11,630 nt of DNA. Origin: Chitinophagaceae bacterium (lineage in GTDB: Bacteria; Bacteroidota; Bacteroidia; Chitinophagales; Chitinophagaceae). The stretch lies in the NCBI GenBank assembly GCA_017853235.1, contig JAFMJX010000041.1, positions 1 through 11,630 on the forward strand, written 5' to 3'. The first letter of the stretch is position 1. Each line of letters opens with the position of its first letter. Shown in pieces: positions 1 to 7,931 of this stretch. Made by a program: the position numbers and the translations under genes. The notes beneath the pieces were generated by a model. It saw nothing but the letters and a program-made list of their open reading frames with translations. It ran no database searches and had not been told where the DNA came from.

Positions 1-101
1 TGATTGGTTGCTTTTTGATCCAAATAATGACTTAGTATTCGGTAACCAAATCCGTTAAAAAGTAAGATCGATATGAATAAAATGGACGCCCCTTTTTTCA
101 T
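1..101 (-). CDS. Partial hypothetical protein, N-terminal 33 codons with signal peptide or membrane anchor
   Basis: An open frame on the minus strand starts with ATG (complement of 99-101) and stays open to the left edge, so only the N-terminus is present. The protein begins MKKGASILFISILLFNGFGY and continues with a polar stretch containing YLDQKATN. This is a short basic N-terminus, a hydrophobic core of about 12 residues, then a polar segment, which is typical of a signal peptide or N-terminal anchor. No cysteine lipobox is visible. The start pattern (basic KK, hydrophobic core, FNxFGYR, then YLxQKA) resembles uncharacterised Chitinophagaceae proteins from memory, but no function can be given. 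It is divergent from the gene starting near 207, and the two share an intergenic region of about 105 bp. The alternative is a chance open frame, since 33 codons is short; the signal-like start makes a real gene more likely. Confidence 0.6.
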   Translation of the reverse strand, partial: MKKGASILFISILLFNGFGYRILSHYLDQKATN

Positions 102-151
102 AGGTTAAAAATAATAAAAAACAGCAATATGAAGGCTTTTAAAGAGTAAAA

Positions 152-185
152 ATTGGCTTATACGGGCTTATTTTTTGTAAGTTTG
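152..185 (+). promoter_or_regulatory. Bacteroidota-type sigma-ABfr promoter for the GyrI-like domain gene
   Basis: TAAGTTTG at 178-185 matches the Bacteroidota -7 consensus TAnnTTTG exactly. An ATTG at 152-155 can serve as the -33 element (consensus TTTG/TTG), with a 22-bp spacer that is slightly longer than the usual 19-21. Transcription would start near 189-192, giving a short leader of about 15-20 nt to the ATG at 207. The -33 element coincides with the TTG at 153 that opens the longest reading frame, which argues against translation starting there. Motif matching only; a chance match is possible in AT-rich DNA. Confidence 0.5.
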
Positions 186-206
186 AGGTCCAAAAGCACA
201 CCAGAA

Positions 207-1142
207 ATGATGACTCAAACAAAATGGATAGGCGCCTTTCTTGTCCCCCTTTTGATCCTTTTTATTTACGTATGGATTCCACATCAAATAAAGTCACAAT
301 ACAAAGTAATTATTCCACAAAATCAAACAGGGGTGAGTCGAAAATTGGTTCAAGTGGAAGAATGGAAAAAATGGATGCCATTTCAAAATGAGCTTGTTCA
401 ACAATTTTCACTTCCCTCTGGCAAATTGATACTTACCGAAACTTATATTGCATCTGTAAAAGGTTTTTATATTTATCAAGAAGATACCGCAGCCATAACC
501 TTCATGACTGAAAATGCTGGAAAAGACTCCACCCTTTTGACCATTGAAACAATATTAAACAATCGACACCTCTCTCCCTTTAAAAGACTCTCGAATTATT
601 GGCAATCAATAAGAATAGCGGATCCAATGAAAAAAATTGCGCAAGCTGCTCGACAATTTTACGGAACCACAAAAGGAGTGTATGGTTACCCTATTGTTTT
701 AGAAAAGGTTAAGGATTCTGTATTAATGACGACTCAAAAAAACTTTAAGGACACTCCAACTATTGCACAAGTTTATGAGATGCTGAACTCACTCCAACAG
801 CATATTCAAAAAAATATGGGTACCATAAAAGGAGATCCAATGGTTAATATTACCAACTTGGGGCAAGAAAATATTTTTGTTCAAGTAGGCTTGCCTATTG
901 AAAAATCGATACCTGAAGCGAATGGTTTTCAGATTAAAAAAATGGTGTTAGGAAATATATTATCAGCACAAGTAAAAGGAGATAATCATACCGTGTACCG
1001 TGCTTTTAAAGAAACCGAAAATTTTGTTCGTGATAATAGTAAGGAATCTCCCGCAATGCCTTTTATTGTTTATCATACCAACAGATTGATTCAAAAAGAT
1101 AGCTCACAATGGGTTTCCACTATTTATTACCCAATTTATTAA
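207..1142 (+). CDS. Membrane-anchored GyrI-like (effector-binding) domain protein with SRPBCC-like N-terminal region
   Basis: The frame is open from a TTG at 153, but I choose the ATG at 207 (a second ATG follows at 210). The upstream stretch looks like a promoter, and the protein then begins MMTQTKWIG directly before a transmembrane helix (about residues 8-25, rich in L, I, F and V). This gives 311 residues. A segment at about 42-59 (GVSRKLVQVEEWKKWMPF) resembles the start of SRPBCC/polyketide-cyclase-like domains, where a conserved W-x-x-W is common. From about residue 166 to the end the pattern fits a GyrI-like/AraC effector-binding domain: an IPIE-like strand (VGLPIEKSI), a 'GNILSAQVKGDNHTVYRAF' strand-helix, and the terminal W-V-S-T-I-Y-Y-P motif. 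Such domains bind small hydrophobic or cationic molecules; no DNA-binding domain is present, so this is not a classical regulator. Most of the chain lies on one side of the membrane, with orientation uncertain. The ligand is unknown. The gene ends inside the 3' end of its convergent neighbour. Confidence 0.65.
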   Translation: MMTQTKWIGAFLVPLLILFIYVWIPHQIKSQYKVIIPQNQTGVSRKLVQVEEWKKWMPFQNELVQQFSLPSGKLILTETYIASVKGFYIYQEDTAAITFMTENAGKDSTLLTIETILNNRHLSPFKRLSNYWQSIRIADPMKKIAQAARQFYGTTKGVYGYPIVLEKVKDSVLMTTQKNFKDTPTIAQVYEMLNSLQQHIQKNMGTIKGDPMVNITNLGQENIFVQVGLPIEKSIPEANGFQIKKMVLGNILSAQVKGDNHTVYRAFKETENFVRDNSKESPAMPFIVYHTNRLIQKDSSQWVSTIYYPIY

Positions 1143-4100
1143 ACTGAATGACTCTTAAACTATCTGAGTTCATGGCTAGTACAAAAGCGTTTTGACTTCC
1201 TATTTGAATAGGTGCAAGGCGTCTTACCTGCCCTTTTATGACTAATCCATTGAAAGGGACTACTTCAAAATCTCCCTTTCCCTTATTTAGTAATATAGTT
1301 CCATAATCAGCATCATACCTTCCCATTTGAACATTGTTATCATAAAAATTTCCCATCATCATAACGTCAGCAAGACCATCTCCATTTACATCACAAATTT
1401 GAGCGCATTTATATGCAGTCATTTGAGCTTCTATTGGTAAAACTTTAGGCGTGAAATTACCTTTGCCGTCATTGATGAATAGTGTATTTGAAAAATGGTA
1501 GGCTAAATATTGCTTCGCTGATTTTAATTTTTCTTGAGTAAATATGTCAGCTAGTTTTGCTTTAGCAAAATCTTCGGCATATAAATATTTCTTTTTGATT
1601 TTTGGTATTTGACGTTGCAACTCATCCTTATTTGCAAATGGGATTTCCTTGCCTTGTAAATAAAAGGTTACAATTTGTTCTGCTTTACCATTGTCATCAA
1701 AATCATTATAGTACATTCTTATTGGCTCTTCTTGATTGGCTTTTAAGCGAGTATTTAATCCCAGATTTCCAGCAATTAAATCCAAATCACCATCTCCATC
1801 TACATCTACAGGTAAAGTGAAATTCCACCAACCAGGCAATTTTGTGACGACTCCTTTTTGCCATTTTTTAGCATTTGGGAATAATACCTCAATGCCTCCC
1901 CACTGGTGGGTAATAATAATTTCTTTTTGTCCATCTTGATTGATATCTGCCTCAACTGCATTCGTGATAAAACCTATCTTTTCTAAAAAAGGGGCCATGG
2001 TATTTGTTACATTTTTAAAATGACCATCACCTGTATTATATAAGACATAACTGTCGGCAGGATAGCCATAATCCATTGCTTTCACCCTGCTTGACATAAA
2101 AATATCAGGATACCCATCCCCATTAAAATCACGTAAAATAATAGAAGAGGTTTGATTATATACCGGAATGGCATTTTCTAATTTAGAGAAAAGACCTTTG
2201 CCATTGTTTAAATACACTCTTGATAGCATATTGACATCTTTGCCATAATATTCATTTCCTCCCGAACCCACCACTAAATCAATTTTGCCATCTTTGTTCA
2301 CATCACAAAAAACCGCATCCACATCTTCATAATTACTATCTAACTGAAATGCAGGCTGTATTGATTTCACAAATTTGCCATTTGCTTGTTGTAAAAATAA
2401 ACCTCCCGTAAATCCGCGTGCTGCGCCAATATAAATATCCTCCAAATGATCCTGGTTCACATCTCCTATAGCTAATGCGGGACCTTCGGTAGAATTCATC
2501 TGAGGTATTAATTGTTCTCTATTAAATTCCTGGAATACATTTTCATGGTGAACATATTGAATGCCGGTTTCGGAAGTTATTTCACGCATTGGATACCCTT
2601 TGGTAGGCCAATGCTGCGTAAGTAAAGTATAATTAAATAGGGGCAGCCCATTATGATATTCAAAATGCAATGGCTTTAAAGTTGTTTCCTTTGGAATCCA
2701 ATTTTTTGGATCTAATTTTTGAAAAGTATTATCAGGCCAAATTAAAAATGCAGAATCTACTACTGTATTTTTTAATCCAATCGTTAAAGGCACTTCCATG
2801 CTAGATAAAAATCCTTTCACTGGATATTTTTCATAAGAACGTATTTCGCTCCCAACAAACAACACCACTTTAGCCCCTAATGCATTTATATTTTTAGAAG
2901 GCCCCTTCAAATAAATAGTAATAGACTTGTTATTGAATTGCGCATTCGCTTTGTTTTCATAAATAAAGGATTTATCATTGACATTATTGACCACCAAATC
3001 CAAATCACCATCATTGTCTAAATCTGCATATGCTGCTCCATTGGAATAAGAATTAGGATTACTCGTAATGGCTTGCTCTTTATCTTCAAATGCTAAATTT
3101 TTCTTATTTAGGAAAAACTGATTAGGAATTTTAATTTCAGGGAAACGATCAATAAGAGCCATATCTTTTTCACCCATTTTATTATCCCTTATTTTTTCTT
3201 GAATTTCTTGATTGGAAACATAATTGACGTAATCCATATCATTCATTCGCTTAGGTATACCATTAGCAACAAAAACATCTTTGTAACCATCATTATCAAA
3301 ATCCATTAATAAGGTAGCCCATGACCAATCTGTTGCAAAAATGCCTGAATACATTCCTATTTCACTAAAATGTCCATTACGACGATTCCATTGTAAATTA
3401 TTACGCGTAAACTGATAACTGTAGCCAACAGATATTTTGTACTTATAAATATCATAATCATCTTCCCCTAATGAACGCTTTAAAATATATGGGTCCTTAG
3501 GAAGCATATCCATAGAAACAATTTCGGGAAAACCATCATTGTTTAAATCTCCAACGTCAACTCCCATGGAATATTGGCTGGTATGCATTAAGCTTTCAGA
3601 TTGCATATCCTTGAATGTACCGTTGCGTTGATTTAAATACAAATAATCGTTTTCATGAAAATCGTTTCCTGCATAAATGTCTGGCCATCCATCTAAATTG
3701 ATATCACTCACTACCACTCCTAAGCCATAACTAATTGCAGAACTATTGATTTTTGTAGAAGCTGTAACATCTTTGTAATATCCGTTGTCATTTTTATAAA
3801 TTCGATCCCCTGATAAAGGATCAAAAGTTCCTATAAAATTATTTCTAGGGGCAAAAGTTCCATTTTGATGTACTGAATGATTTAATAAAAAAACATCTAA
3901 GTCACCATCTCCATCAAAGTCAAAAAAGCTCGCTTGTGTGCTAAAGCCAGAAAAATTGAGCCCATATTTTTCTGCTTCATTTTTATAGGTGGGTATCCCG
4001 TTTACGATACCTTGACAAACTAGAAGTTGATTGGTATTATTAAATTTTTCAAAATGGCCTAACCTACAAATATAAATATCTAATAAACCATCATTATTAA

Positions 4101-4461
4101 TATCAACCACAGAAACACCCGTATTCCATGCTGAATCATTTGGAATTTGAGCATCGGCTGTGACATTTTGAAATTGTAAATTTCCTTTATTGAGATACAT
4201 TTGATTTTGACTCTCATTAGATGCAAAAAATAGGTCTATTTTTCCATCATTGTTAAAATCACCTGTGCCCACACCTGCACCGTTATAATAATACATATAA
4301 TGAAACATATTAAAGGCTTCATTAGGATGTAATTTGTTTTCAAATTGTATACCTGTTTTTTGAGCATCTAACATTTCAAATAGAGGTGCTTCTTTTTTTA
4401 CTGGCGAACAAGCAAAAAAAGCAAACCCTAACAACACACTAGCAAAACGAACTTTATTCAT
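1120..4461 (-). CDS. FG-GAP/VCBS repeat lipoprotein with central ASPIC/UnbV domain (CRTAC1-like), downstream copy
   Basis: 1113 residues. The N-terminus is a lipoprotein signal peptide with its cleavage cysteine at residue 18 (FFAC), so the protein should be lipidated and probably sits on the outer membrane. Seven Ca-binding-like D-x-D/N-x-D-G loops start at about residues 68, 120, 181, 253, 305, 387 and 480. An ASPIC/UnbV domain follows at about 515-583 (hallmarks NALGAKV, GFLSS and a VDSAFLIWP strand). Seven more loops start at about 667, 720, 778, 839, 886, 920 and 1024. FG-GAP repeats form beta-propeller blades, so two seven-bladed propellers around the UnbV domain are likely. Loop 667 has H in place of the usual G, and loop 920 is irregular (DFDDNG). 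A charged, probably helical insert (about 945-985, KDELQRQIPKIKKKY) sits between the last two loops. The start lies 8 bp after the stop of the homologous upstream gene, so they share a transcript. No catalytic motif was recognised; a role in binding or docking at the cell surface is inference. Confidence 0.9.
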   Translation of the reverse strand: MNKVRFASVLLGFAFFACSPVKKEAPLFEMLDAQKTGIQFENKLHPNEAFNMFHYMYYYNGAGVGTGDFNNDGKIDLFFASNESQNQMYLNKGNLQFQNVTADAQIPNDSAWNTGVSVVDINNDGLLDIYICRLGHFEKFNNTNQLLVCQGIVNGIPTYKNEAEKYGLNFSGFSTQASFFDFDGDGDLDVFLLNHSVHQNGTFAPRNNFIGTFDPLSGDRIYKNDNGYYKDVTASTKINSSAISYGLGVVVSDINLDGWPDIYAGNDFHENDYLYLNQRNGTFKDMQSESLMHTSQYSMGVDVGDLNNDGFPEIVSMDMLPKDPYILKRSLGEDDYDIYKYKISVGYSYQFTRNNLQWNRRNGHFSEIGMYSGIFATDWSWATLLMDFDNDGYKDVFVANGIPKRMNDMDYVNYVSNQEIQEKIRDNKMGEKDMALIDRFPEIKIPNQFFLNKKNLAFEDKEQAITSNPNSYSNGAAYADLDNDGDLDLVVNNVNDKSFIYENKANAQFNNKSITIYLKGPSKNINALGAKVVLFVGSEIRSYEKYPVKGFLSSMEVPLTIGLKNTVVDSAFLIWPDNTFQKLDPKNWIPKETTLKPLHFEYHNGLPLFNYTLLTQHWPTKGYPMREITSETGIQYVHHENVFQEFNREQLIPQMNSTEGPALAIGDVNQDHLEDIYIGAARGFTGGLFLQQANGKFVKSIQPAFQLDSNYEDVDAVFCDVNKDGKIDLVVGSGGNEYYGKDVNMLSRVYLNNGKGLFSKLENAIPVYNQTSSIILRDFNGDGYPDIFMSSRVKAMDYGYPADSYVLYNTGDGHFKNVTNTMAPFLEKIGFITNAVEADINQDGQKEIIITHQWGGIEVLFPNAKKWQKGVVTKLPGWWNFTLPVDVDGDGDLDLIAGNLGLNTRLKANQEEPIRMYYNDFDDNGKAEQIVTFYLQGKEIPFANKDELQRQIPKIKKKYLYAEDFAKAKLADIFTQEKLKSAKQYLAYHFSNTLFINDGKGNFTPKVLPIEAQMTAYKCAQICDVNGDGLADVMMMGNFYDNNVQMGRYDADYGTILLNKGKGDFEVVPFNGLVIKGQVRRLAPIQIGSQNAFVLAMNSDSLRVIQFNKLGNK

Positions 4462-4469
4462 ATGCTTGC

Positions 4470-7400
4470 TTATGGTTTTTGCTTTAATGAAACTAAAACG
4501 GGAAAATCATCATTGCGAATAAATAATACTTGATGTGATTTCCCATGAGGTATGTCAAATATATCTTTTACCTGACCTGTAATGGATAATCCAGATTGTT
4601 TATCTTCCATAACCTCCCATTGACGCTTTCCTTTATTTAGTAAAACCAATCCATAATTGGCATCTAACCTTCCAAATTGTGGTAAAAATCCAAATTGATT
4701 CCCTCCAATGATCAAATCAGATTTTTGATCCCCATTTACATCCATAACAGCTACTGCATTCATAGAAGAAAATTGAACTTCATTGGGCAGTCTTTGGATG
4801 TCAAAACTTCCGTCTCCCTTGCCCCAAGCGATTATAGAGGAAGTATAATTGTAAATCTTTTTTTCCGCCTTCGCTAACAACTCTGGCTTAAACAATTCTT
4901 GAATTGTTTTTTTAGCATAATCCTGATAATTCAAGTTTTGCTTTTTAATGAGAGGGATTTGTTCTTGCATTTCAGCCTTTAAAAAAACTGTGTAATCTTT
5001 TCCATGAATGCCTCTAGTCAATATTTTATCTAAACTTTCATTTCCATCAAAATCATACATCCATAAAGTCACTGGGTTTTGTGCAGTAGGTTTTAAATAA
5101 CTATTTTCTCCCATATTCCCTATGATCAAGTCATTATGACCATCCCCATCTAAATCGGCCATTTGAATTTTTTGCCACCAACCCGAATATGATTTTAAAT
5201 TAGAATTTTCTTCTACCATTTTTCCTTGTTGGAAAGAAAAAATAATGGGATACATATAATCCCCCACCACCACTAATTGATTGCTATGTTTCCCAAGCAC
5301 ATCTCCCCAAATTGCGCTCGTTACCATTCCCAATGATTTAAATGCAGGAGCTACTGTAGCAGTCACATCTGTAAAATGACCTTTACCATCATTTTCATAT
5401 AATGCACTTGAAGGGGTCACTCCATATTTAAAAGGAGTATTACGTGCACCAACAAACAAATCAATATCCCCATCTTGATCAAAATCCATAGGAACCATGG
5501 TCCCTACATTAAAAGCAAAATCAGGAAATGCATTTTTAGCATAAGTAAACTTGGCCTTTCCATCATTTAAAAACAAGCGGTGATTTAATTCGCCACTATT
5601 AGCTAATCGATCATTTCCGCCAGCTCCTACTAACAAATCTAAATCACCATCCTGATCCACATCAAAAAATACAGAAGCTACGTCTTCAAAATTTTTAAAT
5701 GGAGCGAATGCCACTTGATCTTTTTTTAAAAATTGGCCCTGTGCATTTTGAATAAATATATTACCCCCTTTCCCATTAGCACCCCCAATAAATAAGTCTT
5801 GTAATCCATCCCCATTTAGATCTCCTGTAGCCCCCCTAGGACCTTCTTGCGAAAGAACCCTAGGAATAATTCTTTCTGCATAAAAATCCACGTGGTCATT
5901 TTCAACATGTCTCTCAAAATTATTTTTTTGCACTTCAAAAAGGGGATCCACTTTAGGCTCCCACTTTAAAAAAGGTAGAGTGATTTGATTTTTTTGATCC
6001 ACTACATAATTGGTATCCAATTTGTTGAATTGTAATAAAGTCTGTGTGAGATTTGGCCAAATAATTTTAACCGAATCCACTTTTGTCATGGCTCCTAAAC
6101 CAAAAACCTGTTTATAATCAACGGAAGATTGAAAACCACGCGCTGGAATAATTTCCTTACTTAATATTTGTTGATGAGCGTATACGTTAATTTTTGCACC
6201 AACTGCATTGGTATTATGGTCTATCCCTTTTAATTGTATGCCTAAATAATGATTGCCATTCCATTCTCTACTTTTATTCTTGAAAATAAAGGAAGGCATG
6301 TTATTATTATTCACTATCATATCCAAATCACCATCATTATCCAAGTCGCCATAAGCGGCACCATTAGAGAAACTTGGTATACTCAACCCCCAATCCTTTG
6401 CAGACTCCTGAAAAGTAAGATCCCCTTTGTTATGATACATTTTATTGGGAATAGGTTGCGAACTCATTTTTTGAATAATACTACTTACTTCTTCTTTTTT
6501 ACCTGTGAGTACCATTTTTTGTATCATGGTATTTGCAAAAAAGTCAATAAAATCCTGATTGGTTAAATCGCGATAAATTCCATTACTTACATAAATATCA
6601 TTATAACCATCATTGTCGGCATCAAAAATCATTTCACCCCAACTCCAATCACTAGCTTCCACACCCGAAAAATGTGCAATTTCTTTATACTTGCCATTTT
6701 TATTATTTAACTGTAAAGCATTGTGCATAAACTGATGGTAAAAACCAGAAGCTACTTTTAAACGATAAATATCAATATTATCAAAAGAGGTCGTGGTTTT
6801 TAAACGATACTCATCATCCGGTAACATTTCGGTAGTGAAAATATCAGGATAACCATCATTGTTAATATCGGCCATATCTGTTCCCATGGAAGCAATACTA
6901 TTATGTTCCATGTAATTTTCTAACTCATCCTTAAAGGTTCCATTTTTTTGATTGATATACAAATAGTCTCTTTCAAAAAAATCATTGGATACATATACAT
7001 CAGGCCAACCATCTCCATTCACATCCCCCACAGTCACTCCTAAACCAAAGCTAATTAAAGACCCATGAATCCCAGCTTGTTTAGATACTTCAATAAAATG
7101 TCCATTATCATTTCGATACAAATGATCTCCTCCTCCTTTTAAAAAATCAGCCACTTTTGAATCTTCGGCACGCACATCTCGCGCATTTGAGTAATTTAAA
7201 GTATTTACAGGGATTGGGCTATTGTTGACTATAAAACAATCTAAATCACCATCCATATCAAAATCAAAAAAGGATGCATGTGTAGTATAACCATCATTAT
7301 CCAATCCGTATGCAGCAGCACTTTCTGTAAAAGTTAAATCATGATTATTTATGAATAACTGATTTTTTCGAAGTTCAGGCTCCATCATATTTCCTGCATT

Positions 7401-7796
7401 ACAAACATAAATATCTAACCACCCATCATGATTAATATCAACCATAGTAACGCCCGTACTCCATTGTTTTTTGTCAATAAAACCAGCTTTCGATGAAATG
7501 TCTTCGAAAGAAAAATTTCCTTTATTTAAATATAATTTATTTGCACCTTGATTGGCAGTAAAAAAAACGTCAGCCAATCCATCATTATTAATATCTCCAA
7601 TACCTACCCCTGCACCATTATAAAAATTTCGATATTTAAAAATATTATTATCCTTATCATCCACTACAGTATTGGTAAATTGGATTCCTGTATTGTCCAT
7701 TTTTTCAAATAAGGCATGAGCTGACTCAGACTTACAAGCACTAAAAAATAAACTTAACACTCCTAAAAAATGAGCACCAAAAAATATTTTTTTCAT
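4470..7796 (-). CDS. FG-GAP/VCBS repeat lipoprotein with central ASPIC/UnbV domain (CRTAC1-like), upstream copy
   Basis: 1108 residues and a paralogue of the next gene. The first two loops fall at identical residue numbers (68 and 120), and blocks such as NGAGVG-GD-NNDG, YLNKGN and STGV/NTGV-VDIN-DG-LDIY are shared. The lipoprotein signal peptide has its cysteine at residue 21 (FSAC). N-terminal loops start at about 68, 120, 178, 258, 310, 392 and 484. The UnbV domain lies at about 517-590 (NAVGAKI, ARGFQSS, VDSVKIIWP). C-terminal loops start at about 659, 712, 771, 832, 881, 915 and 1019. The loop at 832 (DVLGKHSNQ) has lost nearly all acidic ligands, so that blade probably no longer binds metal; the paralogue keeps DINQDGQKE there. 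A helical insert (about 941-980, AEMQEQIPLIKKQN) matches the one in the paralogue. It is the first gene after the terminator that follows susD, with about 80 bp in which a separate promoter could lie. Function beyond an outer-membrane accessory lipoprotein is not established by the sequence. Confidence 0.9.
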   Translation of the reverse strand: MKKIFFGAHFLGVLSLFFSACKSESAHALFEKMDNTGIQFTNTVVDDKDNNIFKYRNFYNGAGVGIGDINNDGLADVFFTANQGANKLYLNKGNFSFEDISSKAGFIDKKQWSTGVTMVDINHDGWLDIYVCNAGNMMEPELRKNQLFINNHDLTFTESAAAYGLDNDGYTTHASFFDFDMDGDLDCFIVNNSPIPVNTLNYSNARDVRAEDSKVADFLKGGGDHLYRNDNGHFIEVSKQAGIHGSLISFGLGVTVGDVNGDGWPDVYVSNDFFERDYLYINQKNGTFKDELENYMEHNSIASMGTDMADINNDGYPDIFTTEMLPDDEYRLKTTTSFDNIDIYRLKVASGFYHQFMHNALQLNNKNGKYKEIAHFSGVEASDWSWGEMIFDADNDGYNDIYVSNGIYRDLTNQDFIDFFANTMIQKMVLTGKKEEVSSIIQKMSSQPIPNKMYHNKGDLTFQESAKDWGLSIPSFSNGAAYGDLDNDGDLDMIVNNNNMPSFIFKNKSREWNGNHYLGIQLKGIDHNTNAVGAKINVYAHQQILSKEIIPARGFQSSVDYKQVFGLGAMTKVDSVKIIWPNLTQTLLQFNKLDTNYVVDQKNQITLPFLKWEPKVDPLFEVQKNNFERHVENDHVDFYAERIIPRVLSQEGPRGATGDLNGDGLQDLFIGGANGKGGNIFIQNAQGQFLKKDQVAFAPFKNFEDVASVFFDVDQDGDLDLLVGAGGNDRLANSGELNHRLFLNDGKAKFTYAKNAFPDFAFNVGTMVPMDFDQDGDIDLFVGARNTPFKYGVTPSSALYENDGKGHFTDVTATVAPAFKSLGMVTSAIWGDVLGKHSNQLVVVGDYMYPIIFSFQQGKMVEENSNLKSYSGWWQKIQMADLDGDGHNDLIIGNMGENSYLKPTAQNPVTLWMYDFDGNESLDKILTRGIHGKDYTVFLKAEMQEQIPLIKKQNLNYQDYAKKTIQELFKPELLAKAEKKIYNYTSSIIAWGKGDGSFDIQRLPNEVQFSSMNAVAVMDVNGDQKSDLIIGGNQFGFLPQFGRLDANYGLVLLNKGKRQWEVMEDKQSGLSITGQVKDIFDIPHGKSHQVLFIRNDDFPVLVSLKQKP

Positions 7797-7875
7797 GGGA
7801 TTTTACCTTACTTAAGTATCAGTAAAATTACAACAAAACTCCCTTTGAATTTACCTTAAGAGACTTTTAATAAAC

Positions 7876-7905
7876 AAAAAAGCCCTCCCGAAATGGGGAG
7901 GGCTT
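7876..7905 (-). terminator. Intrinsic terminator after susD
   Basis: Read on the minus strand, a 10-bp perfect GC-rich stem (AAGCCCTCCC paired with GGGAGGGCTT) with a 6-nt loop (CATTTC) runs directly into a T-rich tract (TTTTT, G, TTT). It begins 27 bp after the susD stop codon and ends about 80 bp before the start of the next gene. This is a textbook Rho-independent terminator oriented for the susC-susD transcript. The propeller lipoprotein genes must then be expressed by read-through or from their own promoter. Confidence 0.92.
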
Positions 7906-7931
7906 AATATGATTTAGTTTATTTTTTTAAA

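Noticed and set aside
153..206. TTG at 153 as translation start of the GyrI-like protein
   Set aside because: It overlaps a promoter match, and two ATG codons at 207 and 210 stand directly before the membrane helix.
102..206. Promoter for the left-edge minus-strand gene
   Set aside because: No convincing TAnnTTTG with a spaced TTTG was found on the minus strand in this AT-rich gap.
1602..1939. Two plus-strand open frames (1602-1820 and 1736-1939)
   Set aside because: They lie antisense within the well-supported propeller gene, overlap each other, and show no protein-like character.
6249..6566. Plus-strand open frame of 105 codons
   Set aside because: Antisense shadow of the propeller gene; composition (isoleucine/threonine/histidine runs) follows from the reverse complement of D/N-rich repeats.
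1120..7796. Many recurring short DNA words such as ATCACCATC and CCATCATTATT, first looking like a repeat array
   Set aside because: Spacing is irregular (about 100-300 bp) and each copy encodes the D-x-D/N-x-D-G loop on the minus strand; these are protein repeats, not CRISPR or regulatory repeats.
7846..7878. Possible minus-strand promoter before the 7796 start (TTTG at 7875-7878, TAAATTCA at 7846-7853, 21-bp spacer)
   Set aside because: The -7 element matches only four of six consensus positions and the -33 element lies in the terminator T-tract; too weak to annotate.
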